A stretch of DNA of 63,499 nucleotides from JAJRRH01 sp047638815. GTDB taxonomy: Bacteria; Bacteroidota; Bacteroidia; Flavobacteriales_D; JABDKJ01. Below the pieces are notes generated by a model. That model worked only from the letters and a program-made list of their open reading frames with translations, did no database searches and was not told where the DNA came from. The translations under genes and the position numbers were made by a program. The stretch is from the NCBI GenBank assembly GCA_047638815.1, contig JBLIMR010000011.1, forward strand, positions 1 to 63,499, given 5' to 3'. Positions 25,413 to 34,131 of this stretch are shown one piece after another. Position 1 is the first letter of the stretch; each line of letters begins with the position of its first letter.

Positions 25413-28213
25413 TACTTCAATTTTTCATCTGCTTTTATACGTGCGTCCGATATTATTTTATCAGCCTTTGCATTAGCTTCTTGTTCGATTCTGTCTGCCT
25501 TTTTATTGGCTTGCTTTACTATTTTCTCAGAAGCTTTTTTAGCCGCAATTTTTGCTATTGGGTTCTTAGCTTCACTGACTAGTTTGTCACCGGCCGATTG
25601 CCCTTCTGCCCTAATCCTGTTCGCCAATTTACTTGCTTCCGACTTTACGGTATTTACGTGTTTTTGAGCAGCGGCAATAATTTTATCAGCCTCTTCTCTA
25701 GCTTTAATTTTAGCATCTTCAACAGCTTCATCCTTTACCTCGTTTATTTCTTTGACAATCACATCCTTCACTTCTTCTTTGATAGATTGACCACCCTCTG
25801 TACCGAGAACAGAAACATTAACCTTTGGTTCCAACATAGTTCCTGTAAGTAAGACATTCATATTAACAAATTGTCCAACCGATAAATTAAGACCAAGGTT
25901 ATTGACATTGCCGACTAATCCAGTCAAGTAAGAATTGACATTGTTCCCTAATTTAGAAACTGGCACTTTCATCTTTACTACATAGTCAATGTCTCCAGTT
26001 ATGGCCGTACTTCCACTTACATTAGATGCAATGCCATCCAAAATCACATCAAAGGGATCAATAATCATTTTGCCGTCCTTTAACGCATAGGTGAAATTGA
26101 TATTCTCAATATTCTGCGATGCCAGTTTGGACATATTCAACTTCTCAGCCACCTTGTTTAATGGCTCAAATCCATTGATGAATATTTGTTGAGATACCAA
26201 ATCGCCATCTCCTTGGATTGATGAGATTGTAGGGTTCATGTTTTTATCCATTGACATTGTCATCTTCAGGTCAGATGAAAAATTACCTGTACATTTTGAC
26301 AGCAATGGCGAAAATCTTTCCAAAGTGTTAAATGTTTGTGCGGAGTTAGTAATATCCATACGATCGATGTCATAATCGAAATTTACTTCCGGCAGACCCG
26401 ATTTTGTAGTGTATAATCCTGAAAGTTTAACGTCACCACCCAAAACTTTCATTCGAACGTTTTCCAAGTTTGCCTCACCGTTTTTGACGACTATCAATCC
26501 ACTAGCATTATCTATATCTATCTTGTCATAATATATTTTCTTAATATTTGAATGTAGCTCAAAATCAATATTTTTCGGGATTTCTAACATTTCCATGGAT
26601 GCAGAATCATCAGGTGCCTCAGCCACATCTTCTGTTGTAGTGCCAGGCTCAGAACTCATAAATTCGTTGAGATCAATTAATTTTGAATTTAAATTGAATG
26701 ATCCTTTTAAATCTTCATCCTTAAGGTAATACGCCAGGTAATTATCTATCTGACCTTTAGCATCAAAATCACTTCTTCCAACTTTAGCTACAAAATTATT
26801 TAGTGTTAATCTCTGTGGAGAAAAATCTAAGCTCGCAATGTTTATAATCATCTCAGGCATTGAATCTGATTTCACAAGCATATCTTGGAGTATGACCTTC
26901 CCCTTCGCAAGAAAATTGTCATATTGCTGATTTTCAATCGCACTCATTCTTCCCTTTAGATCAATATCAGCCGTAATTATTCCTGAAAGATCTTCTATAC
27001 TCTCAAGGTCTAAAGCTTTTTTCAAATCGGCTAGATTGACTTGTGCATCAATAGCCGCATCAATAAATGGATCAGTAAGCGGATCACTTAACTTAAGCCT
27101 TCCGTTTATTGGGCTCTCAGCTATAGACATATTGAAACTACTGACATCAACAGTCATTGCATTAAAATCATCCCCTCCAGGAAATACAATACCAGCTTTG
27201 GTTGCTATGTCCTCAATAGACTCGGGTAAATCAGGATATTGGACACTTCCATCCTGCACATCAAAATTCACAGAAAAGCCTGGTAAATTGACATCATCAT
27301 ATTTCCCGAAAACCTTTCCGAAAAGTTTAATACTCCCTGTCGTCTTCAACCCTTCAAGGTCTTCCATATAATCCTTTGGAATCAGAGATAGAACATTCTT
27401 AAGATCAGTTTTCGTTGCAGAATAATCAAGGTCAAAGATCATCCCGTCTTTTGGCTTTTCAATGGCTCCTTCAGCAACCAGAAAAAGATTGTTCAATCTT
27501 ATTTCGTTTGCTTTCAAAGCGAAGTGTCCAAAGTTTTCGGTTATATCGAAGTCAGCATTAATTTGCGCATTCGCTTTTGATAGATATCCTACATCTTCAT
27601 AAACAACATCAACTATTCCTGCACTGGTTTCAGTTACAAGTGCATACAGATCGTTACTAAAATCTCCAGAACCACCATGATTTAACTCTTGTAACTCCAT
27701 GTACATATCCAACGATCTATTGTCATAAATTATGCTTGAGTTTGTCAGAGAATATGAATCAAGTAACAGTTGATACGGTGCTGCATCAACATTTTCCTCT
27801 ATAACAGCCTCTTCACCTGCATTGGCAATATCATAATTGGCTTTTCCATCTTCAAGGACTATGGCGTTTAGATCCATCTTGTCGATTTGAATTTCATTGA
27901 TCTTTATCGCATCACTACTTATAACGGACATAATATCAAGATCAAAGGAAGCTCGATCCATTGATAGCAGTTGAGTGCCTTCAAAAGGTTCGTTGCCAAT
28001 AATTTTGAGATCATTAATATTAAACGTCAGATCTGGAAATGAAGAAAAGAGAGACATATCAAAATCGCCAAAACTAACTTTAGCATTGACCGAATTGTTA
28101 ATTTCCTCCTTAGCCAACTCTACTATTTTCCCCTTAAAAATAATAGGGAGAACAAAAAGTAGGATTAAAATTACAAGGATAAATATCCCAAAAAATTTTA
28201 GCAGCTTTTTCAT
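25412..28213 (-). CDS. AsmA-like inner-membrane protein with a long coiled-coil tail
   Basis: A large protein of about 933 residues with one N-terminal membrane anchor (LLKFFGIFILVILILLFVLPIIF) and a long repetitive beta-rich periplasmic part typical of AsmA/TamB-like proteins, which form bridge-like grooves thought to move lipids between membranes. The last 130 residues are different: rich in Ala, Lys and Glu in heptad-like order (ADKIIAAAQKHVNTVKSEAS, KADRIEQEANAKADKII), predicted to form a long helix or coiled coil. I place the start at the ATG at 28213; the frame opens at 28255 but those 14 residues precede the natural anchor. It is coupled to the PorE-like gene downstream. Confidence 0.85.
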   Translation of the reverse strand: MKKLLKFFGIFILVILILLFVLPIIFKGKIVELAKEEINNSVNAKVSFGDFDMSLFSSFPDLTFNINDLKIIGNEPFEGTQLLSMDRASFDLDIMSVISSDAIKINEIQIDKMDLNAIVLEDGKANYDIANAGEEAVIEENVDAAPYQLLLDSYSLTNSSIIYDNRSLDMYMELQELNHGGSGDFSNDLYALVTETSAGIVDVVYEDVGYLSKANAQINADFDITENFGHFALKANEIRLNNLFLVAEGAIEKPKDGMIFDLDYSATKTDLKNVLSLIPKDYMEDLEGLKTTGSIKLFGKVFGKYDDVNLPGFSVNFDVQDGSVQYPDLPESIEDIATKAGIVFPGGDDFNAMTVDVSSFNMSIAESPINGRLKLSDPLTDPFIDAAIDAQVNLADLKKALDLESIEDLSGIITADIDLKGRMSAIENQQYDNFLAKGKVILQDMLVKSDSMPEMIINIASLDFSPQRLTLNNFVAKVGRSDFDAKGQIDNYLAYYLKDEDLKGSFNLNSKLIDLNEFMSSEPGTTTEDVAEAPDDSASMEMLEIPKNIDFELHSNIKKIYYDKIDIDNASGLIVVKNGEANLENVRMKVLGGDVKLSGLYTTKSGLPEVNFDYDIDRMDITNSAQTFNTLERFSPLLSKCTGNFSSDLKMTMSMDKNMNPTISSIQGDGDLVSQQIFINGFEPLNKVAEKLNMSKLASQNIENINFTYALKDGKMIIDPFDVILDGIASNVSGSTAITGDIDYVVKMKVPVSKLGNNVNSYLTGLVGNVNNLGLNLSVGQFVNMNVLLTGTMLEPKVNVSVLGTEGGQSIKEEVKDVIVKEINEVKDEAVEDAKIKAREEADKIIAAAQKHVNTVKSEASKLANRIRAEGQSAGDKLVSEAKNPIAKIAAKKASEKIVKQANKKADRIEQEANAKADKIISDARIKADEKLK

Positions 28214-28383
28214 TAAGTGTATAGTTTTGACAAAATTGGCATCATTAAGTATCAATTATACCAAATACCGTGCTCAATTTTATGTCCTTACAAAGATTCG
28301 AAGAATAATTTTAAGGCTCTTGTTCTAATCCAATAACATTCACCATTGTGTTGTGCATTGGATAGAACGTGAAAAGACATTAA

Positions 28384-28986
28384 TTATTCTTTCAAATTAA
28401 CTCCTTTGACCCCTGCATTGATGCTTACTTTTAGCATGTTTTCTTGTGGTGGTTTAGGGCAAGAATAATCGTGGTTGTACGCACACAGTGGGTTGTATGA
28501 TTGATTGAAGTCCAAATTAACAATATCCGTGTCTGGAATTCTAAAATCAATAAACCTGCCAGCCCCATATGTTTCAAGTCCGTTTGATGCGTCACCAAAG
28601 GGCAAGAATAGATAATCTGCATACTCTTCATTTTTTATCAATTCGGGATTTTGATAGAGTGCTAATTTGAGTTTAGTGCCATTTAGCTCAAAGTGCAATT
28701 CCCCAAACTTTACGTATACAGGCCTACGATCGGTTGATGTTTCCATCTCAAAGGGCTCTTCATTAGGAGTATGGACAAACGTTGCCTGCACGCAATAATC
28801 CTCTTGATAGTCGAAATAATCCAGAGATTCAAATATTGTGCGATCACTCTCTGTCAATGGCGATTTTTCTACGCTCAAAAACTCTTGTGTTTGTTTCTCA
28901 AAAAAAGCTTCGAAATCCTTTTTGCATTCCTGAGCGCTGAAGCTCATAGTGATTAAAGTGAAGAATAAAAGATTAAGTTGTTTCAT
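28384..28986 (-). CDS. DUF1684 domain protein, exported
   Basis: A 200-residue protein with a signal peptide (MKQLNLLFFTLITMSFSAQ) and the DUF1684 signatures YADYLFLPFGDASNGLETYGAGRFIDF, DFNQSYNPLCAYNHDYSCPKPP and the closing NMLKVSINAGVKG. The conserved Cys, His and Asn residues near the end suggest a metal or small-ligand site. The family is common in Bacteroidota and Actinobacteria but its function is unknown. It lies 29 bp after the glycosyltransferase genes on the same strand, so it may be the last gene of that operon. Confidence 0.88.
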   Translation of the reverse strand: MKQLNLLFFTLITMSFSAQECKKDFEAFFEKQTQEFLSVEKSPLTESDRTIFESLDYFDYQEDYCVQATFVHTPNEEPFEMETSTDRRPVYVKFGELHFELNGTKLKLALYQNPELIKNEEYADYLFLPFGDASNGLETYGAGRFIDFRIPDTDIVNLDFNQSYNPLCAYNHDYSCPKPPQENMLKVSINAGVKGVNLKE

Positions 28987-29015
28987 AGACTATGTTTCTC
29001 GGTATTACTTGATCA

Positions 29016-30353
29016 TTAAATACCTTTTAATTGAGGCGAATCTCCTGTCTTAAATTTTGCTTCATAAATAAGGTAACCTAAAAATAGACAATATTCAATT
29101 GCAATCAACCAGAAAGGTATTTGTAGTTTTTGATAGAAATAATAACTTAAAATTACTGTGAACGACCAAACCACAACATATCTTTTGGTGGTAAAAACGG
29201 CCAGAACTAGGATGTTTATGATGTACCAAGGATGCACTGTCGTAGAGAAAAGCAGATGTGCGGTCATAACCATCATTGCTGTTGTAAAAAACATCTCCCA
29301 ACTTGTGATTTTTCTTCGAAGCGACAATATCAGTATAACAAAAACATTGGTCAATGCGAGAGCCGGTCCAACAAACTTAATCTCCTGCCAACCAACGAAT
29401 TTCTCGTAAATACCATTGGTGATAAAGTAGATACTGGCATTGAATTCGAATTTTCTGAAATATAAGTCTAAGCTATTTGAAAAGTTCTGAATGACCTGCG
29501 GATCTGCAAACGGAAGGAAGGCAAGAACCGTAAATACCAAAACCATAAGTCCAAAGTAAATGGAATTTTTCAATCCTAATTTACGAATTAATATGGGCAG
29601 AAGTAGTAATGATACAATCTTGGTAAGAACACCCAAGGAGAAAACAAATGCCGTTAAAATAAAAAAGGAATGTTTTTTGTTTTTCTCCCATCTAATAAGC
29701 AAAAATATTGACCAAACAGTGAAACACATCATCATGGACTCAAAATGCAAATTGCCCACAACCTCCATAATTAGCAGAGGATTTAGGGCTAAAAAAATCA
29801 CTGGTTTAATCTTCTTTCCTAGCATTTTCAATACCCTAATCACGCCATAAATTAATCCTAGATCTGCAATGAGTAAAAAACCTTTTAAAACAATAATATT
29901 CAGGGCTATGTTATCTCCAGCAATTAAAGATGAAAGCCAAAATACGAATTGCATAACCGGAGGATATACTGAAAAGTACTCTTTTGAATTGAGTCCATTG
30001 TATATCTCTGCCAAGAAGGTGTTGACCTCAATACTACCAGGTAAAAACTCGAATGGATTAATCCCTTGAACCTGTATATGCCCATCCCAAATGAATCGAA
30101 AATAATCATCGGATAGCAGAGGGACAGAAAAAAGCAATATTAATCTCGAGATTATTACTAGAGCCCAGATTGTCTTTTCTTCTTGAAATGAATGACTCTT
30201 GTACCAATAAATCATTATTGTAAAAACAAGAAAGAATGCAACTATTAATGTCGTGAAATCCTCCCTTTCAACTTGGAAACCAATAAAGGCGATAATCAGT
30301 AGAAAAACGGCAAAAGAAAGGGACAATAAATAACTATTGCTCCGCCAATTCAT
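29016..30353 (-). CDS. GT-C type integral membrane glycosyltransferase (GT87/mannosyltransferase-like)
   Basis: A 445-residue protein made almost entirely of hydrophobic helices (about 11-13). The first large extracytoplasmic loop has the GT-C acidic motif in LLSDDYFRFIWDGHIQVQG, typical of polyprenyl-phosphate-mannose-dependent transferases. Later features, including FSVYPPVMQFVFW and HPWYIINILVL, fit the MptB/DUF2029 group. It would transfer a sugar from a lipid-linked donor on the outer face of the inner membrane. It starts 3 bp after the GT2 gene, in the same operon as a DPM1-like synthase that could make such a donor. Confidence 0.82.
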   Translation of the reverse strand: MNWRSNSYLLSLSFAVFLLIIAFIGFQVEREDFTTLIVAFFLVFTIMIYWYKSHSFQEEKTIWALVIISRLILLFSVPLLSDDYFRFIWDGHIQVQGINPFEFLPGSIEVNTFLAEIYNGLNSKEYFSVYPPVMQFVFWLSSLIAGDNIALNIIVLKGFLLIADLGLIYGVIRVLKMLGKKIKPVIFLALNPLLIMEVVGNLHFESMMMCFTVWSIFLLIRWEKNKKHSFFILTAFVFSLGVLTKIVSLLLLPILIRKLGLKNSIYFGLMVLVFTVLAFLPFADPQVIQNFSNSLDLYFRKFEFNASIYFITNGIYEKFVGWQEIKFVGPALALTNVFVILILSLRRKITSWEMFFTTAMMVMTAHLLFSTTVHPWYIINILVLAVFTTKRYVVVWSFTVILSYYFYQKLQIPFWLIAIEYCLFLGYLIYEAKFKTGDSPQLKGI

Positions 30354-30356
30354 AAC

Positions 30357-31838
30357 TTATGTTCTTGAATGCTTGATGGAGAAAAAAGTCACAAATCCGA
30401 AACCTATCGTCAGCATGAGGTGAAATGGGACAAGCCCAAAATCTTTGGTGTAAAAAGCCAAGCCGATCCCTCCAATAAAATAAATGGTAAGAAGGAATTC
30501 AACAAGAGTTAATGGCTTAATTTTATGACTTGCGTATTTGTTGTTTTTAATAGAGTTTCCTGAAAGGGCAAGATTAAACTTAGGGGTTCTTACAAAAGGT
30601 GTTTTTCGTCCAATATATCCTTCGATTACGGCTATTGCATTATGAAGAGACATCCCCATGCTTACTGATAAAAACATAGGGAACAACATCAGAAATTGCG
30701 CGAAAGATTCTTTCTTATTAACCTTACTATGAGACATGGAAACCCAATAAAAATAGGCCAGAATAAAAAAGCTTAAAAGGAAGATTGATGCCAATTGAAA
30801 AACAAGTGCATAATCATCATGTTTGTACTTAACCCAAATCATTGGAACACTTAAAACCGCGGTTGTAAGAATGCATATAAAAATGAAACTGTTCATCAAG
30901 TGAAAAATCGCATGAATCTTGGTTCCTAAACCTAGTTTCTTAGTCTTCAAAACCTTTGGTAGGTTTTTAACAGCACATTCTGCTGCTCCTTTCGTCCATC
31001 GATATTGTTGATTTTTTAGCGCGTTCATAGCCACTGGCAATTCTGCTGGCGCACCTGTCTTTTCTAGGTATTGAAACTTCCACTTTTTCAGTTGCGCTCT
31101 ATATGACAGATCAAGGTCTTCGGTTAAGGTATCAGATTGCCAACCACCTGCATCATCAATACAATCATTTCGCCAAACACCTGCTGTTCCATTGAAATTG
31201 ATAAAATGGTTTCCTGCGTTTCTTCCTTTTTGCTCAACTGAAAAGTGTGCATCCAACCCGAAAGCCTGCAACCTAGTTAGCATTGAATAATGCTCGTTTA
31301 AATGTTCCCATTTAGTCTGAACAAGACCAACTTTTGGATCACTAAAATGAGGCATGGTTCTATAAAGAAAATCGGAATTCGGTATAAAATCTGCATCAAA
31401 TATTGCTGTGAAGTCTCCTTTGGCTATTTTCAATCCATAAGCCAATGCCCCCGCTTTAAATCCAATTCTCTCCGGTCGTTTAACATGGACAATATCCACA
31501 CCTTTGTCCTTCCACTCTTGCACTTTTTTGGCAGCTATTTCGAATGACTCATCTGTGGAATCGTCCAGCACTTGAATCTCCATTCTGTTTGATGGATAAT
31601 CAAGATTACAGACACAATCAATAAGTCTTTCTACCACATATAATTCATTGAAAACAGGTAGTTGAATAGTTACAAAAGGATATTCACTTTCTGATGAAAA
31701 CTGCCCTTCTAGAGGCATAGATGGAACAACTTCTCCAATGGACTTTTTAAATCTATATACTAAGTTGAGTTGTACCAGACTGTACATAAAAATGAACAAC
31801 AGGCATATCCCGTATATAATGATTAACGCTAAGGCCAA
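30357..31838 (-). CDS. Processive-type membrane glycosyltransferase, family 2
   Basis: A 493-residue cellulose-synthase-like enzyme. An N-terminal membrane helix is followed by a GT-A domain with VTIQLPVFNE, the metal-binding DAD (148-150), TED (239-241) and the processivity motif QQYRW (277-281), then four or so C-terminal membrane helices. QxxRW enzymes extend or transfer sugars while moving product across the membrane; the CsbB/CgmA-like members also glycosylate lipids. No PilZ domain is present. It is packed between the DPM1-like and GT-C genes (2-3 bp gaps), so the three should act in one pathway. The donor sugar is unknown. Confidence 0.88.
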   Translation of the reverse strand: MALALIIIYGICLLFIFMYSLVQLNLVYRFKKSIGEVVPSMPLEGQFSSESEYPFVTIQLPVFNELYVVERLIDCVCNLDYPSNRMEIQVLDDSTDESFEIAAKKVQEWKDKGVDIVHVKRPERIGFKAGALAYGLKIAKGDFTAIFDADFIPNSDFLYRTMPHFSDPKVGLVQTKWEHLNEHYSMLTRLQAFGLDAHFSVEQKGRNAGNHFINFNGTAGVWRNDCIDDAGGWQSDTLTEDLDLSYRAQLKKWKFQYLEKTGAPAELPVAMNALKNQQYRWTKGAAECAVKNLPKVLKTKKLGLGTKIHAIFHLMNSFIFICILTTAVLSVPMIWVKYKHDDYALVFQLASIFLLSFFILAYFYWVSMSHSKVNKKESFAQFLMLFPMFLSVSMGMSLHNAIAVIEGYIGRKTPFVRTPKFNLALSGNSIKNNKYASHKIKPLTLVEFLLTIYFIGGIGLAFYTKDFGLVPFHLMLTIGFGFVTFFSIKHSRT

Positions 31839-31840
31839 GT

Positions 31841-32527
31841 CTATAGGTATTTAAATATGGAAGTTAAAATCTTATATCCGGCCATTACCGTCCCTTTTAC
31901 CGTGCCTGAAACTTTTGATGTTCCAATTCTTACTCTATAATCTACAGGCACTTCCACAAAGGTAAAATTATTTTTAACAGCTTTAATTTGCATTTCAATT
32001 GTCCAACCATAGTTTTTATCTTGCATGCCAAGTGCCATTAGCTTGTCAAACTTAATCGCTCGAAATGGTCCTAAATCAGTAAACTTGGCTTTGTAAAAAA
32101 CATGCATTAGTGAAGTAGCTAGCCAGTTTCCAAAGATTTGTTGTGGCATCATTGCCCCTGATTCTTTTTCCCCAATTGCTCTTGATCCGATGACAAAATC
32201 AATATCATTTTCGACAATAGGCTTGATAATATCTGAAATTTGCTCCGGATAGTCTGAATAATCACCATCAATAAACACCAAAATGTCAGGTGGATTGCTT
32301 TTGTTAGCGATGTATTCGATTCCCTTTAAACAGGCACTACCATATCCCATTTGCTCTTGTAAGATTACATGTGCTCCAGCAGAACCAGCGACTTCAGCAG
32401 TTTTGTCTGTAGATCTATTATTCACCACAACAATTTCTCGAACGAAAGTGGGTATATCTTTTATGACATGACCTATGGATTTCTCCTCGTTGAAGGCAGG
32501 AATAAGAACATCTATCGTCTTGCTCAA
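31841..32527 (-). CDS. Glycosyltransferase family 2, dolichyl-phosphate mannose synthase-like
   Basis: A 228-residue soluble GT-A enzyme with VLIPAFNEEKSIGHVIKDIP at the N-terminus, VVNNRSTDKT, the metal-binding FIDGDYSDYPEQ and a family-like GPFRAI stretch. It lacks C-terminal membrane helices, as in DPM1-type and YfdH-short enzymes that load a sugar onto polyprenyl phosphate. It lies 34 bp downstream of the polyferredoxin gene and 2 bp upstream of the processive GT2. Inference: it makes the lipid-linked sugar used by the GT-C enzyme encoded further down. Confidence 0.87.
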   Translation of the reverse strand: MSKTIDVLIPAFNEEKSIGHVIKDIPTFVREIVVVNNRSTDKTAEVAGSAGAHVILQEQMGYGSACLKGIEYIANKSNPPDILVFIDGDYSDYPEQISDIIKPIVENDIDFVIGSRAIGEKESGAMMPQQIFGNWLATSLMHVFYKAKFTDLGPFRAIKFDKLMALGMQDKNYGWTIEMQIKAVKNNFTFVEVPVDYRVRIGTSKVSGTVKGTVMAGYKILTSIFKYL

Positions 32528-32561
32528 AGCTTGATTTTAAATTGAAGAATATTGTTGCAAA

Positions 32562-34130
32562 TTAAGCATTCAATCTCACTTCGTTAGACCCAATCATTAT
32601 TGGGTTATCCACTATTCTATCTTCTTCCGGTCCGTTCTCTAATTTTAGAACTCCACGAGGACAAACCGCGCTGCAAATACCACAGCCAACACAAGATGAT
32701 CGTACAATGTTCTCTCCTCTTTGTGCATACCATCTCACATCAATACCCTGCTCACAGTATGTAGAACAGTTTCCACAAGAAATACACTGAGCTCCATTGG
32801 TTGTAATTCTGAATCGTGACTTAAATCTCTGAACCAATCCCATATAGGCTGCGAGAGGACAGCCAAAACGACACCAAACTCTATTACCCATTACAGGGTA
32901 AAACCCAGTCCCAATAACACCTGAAAAAATAGATCCTATAAGGAACCCGTATGTTGTCCTTAATGTTTCTGTTTTTAAACCTAAGATCTCTGTCTCCTGA
33001 GTGAAAAATGAATACAACGCTCCTGCGGTCATGATTATGGCGAAAATTAAAACGCCATGAATTAAAGGTCGTTCAATCTTCCAAGCCTTCAATGATTTAT
33101 CAGAATGTTGTCTAAAGGGATCACCTAGAGTCTCAGCCAATCCACCACACCCACAAACCCAAGAACAATACCATCTTTTACCGAAAAAGTAAACCATGAC
33201 CGGAACTATGATTAAAGTGAGAATAACACCCCAAATCAACATAAACATTCCTAAATTTCCACTGGCCATTAGGGTATCTATATTCCAATCGAAAAAGAAA
33301 TCGTAATCTAAAGGCCAAGCATTTTTAAAATCCATTGCCGGCTGATTGAACTTTGTCAATATTTCTGGGATTAAGAAGGCGAACGCTATTTGGAAAAACA
33401 ACACAACAGCAGTCCTCAACATTTGATATGCATTGTGACGGTATTTCACAAACATACGCACGGCCATCACCGTCATTACTGTGCAATAAAGAAATCCATA
33501 TAGAAACCATTGAGATGCTGGATTACCACTTAAGAAGGTACTAATTGGATCCAAAAGCAGCACCCAATTCACAACATAATCTGCGAAAAAATACAATAGA
33601 ATATAAAATCCAACCAAATAGACGAATGCTATAAATGCAAGCCAACCCTTATTGGTTATAGCATTATGATAAATCCCATGATGCTTTATTCCTTTTGGCC
33701 CAAGCAGAACAACATCTGGGACGATGTAAATCAGTGCTCCAATAATACCAAAACCAAAGGTCAGAAAAAACCAAAGGCCTCTATTTCCCTTGGCTGGAGA
33801 TTGACTCGCCTCCTTTACAATATCAAAAGCAAAAGCATGAGGCTTATCCCAAACTATTTTGCCCCACTCTTCATTCTGACGGTGAATTTCATTTGCCCCT
33901 TCCAAAGCTCCTCTTATCGCTGAAGAGAGTTCAAATTGGGAAGAAAATGTTTTATCAACCAAAGCATCAGAGACGGTGTTTTTAACCAATTCACTTTGAA
34001 TGTTTTTAGTTGTGAAAAAATTATCTAAAAGTGATTTATCAACTTTATAACTTCCCGTAAATAATAGACTAGTGAATAATACAAGTCCAACGAACAGCAA
34101 TAACAATCCTATACTTTTAATACTCTTCAT
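32562..34130 (-). CDS. NapH/NosR-like membrane polyferredoxin
   Basis: A 522-residue membrane protein moving electrons between a cytoplasmic reductase and a membrane or periplasmic acceptor. After an N-terminal helix there is a roughly 90-residue extracytoplasmic segment, then about six more helices. Cys322, Cys326 and Cys328 (CSWVCGC) and Cys420 and Cys424 (CRFGCP) match the paired cysteine motifs of NapH/NosR proteins. Two [4Fe-4S] ferredoxin sites follow: Cys449/452/455/459 and Cys480/483/486/490. No nos, nap or other denitrification gene is nearby; the gene is 1 bp after an FAD reductase and precedes glycosyltransferases, which is unusual context. Confidence 0.85.
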   Translation of the reverse strand: MKSIKSIGLLLLFVGLVLFTSLLFTGSYKVDKSLLDNFFTTKNIQSELVKNTVSDALVDKTFSSQFELSSAIRGALEGANEIHRQNEEWGKIVWDKPHAFAFDIVKEASQSPAKGNRGLWFFLTFGFGIIGALIYIVPDVVLLGPKGIKHHGIYHNAITNKGWLAFIAFVYLVGFYILLYFFADYVVNWVLLLDPISTFLSGNPASQWFLYGFLYCTVMTVMAVRMFVKYRHNAYQMLRTAVVLFFQIAFAFLIPEILTKFNQPAMDFKNAWPLDYDFFFDWNIDTLMASGNLGMFMLIWGVILTLIIVPVMVYFFGKRWYCSWVCGCGGLAETLGDPFRQHSDKSLKAWKIERPLIHGVLIFAIIMTAGALYSFFTQETEILGLKTETLRTTYGFLIGSIFSGVIGTGFYPVMGNRVWCRFGCPLAAYMGLVQRFKSRFRITTNGAQCISCGNCSTYCEQGIDVRWYAQRGENIVRSSCVGCGICSAVCPRGVLKLENGPEEDRIVDNPIMIGSNEVRLNA

Positions 34131-34131
34131 C

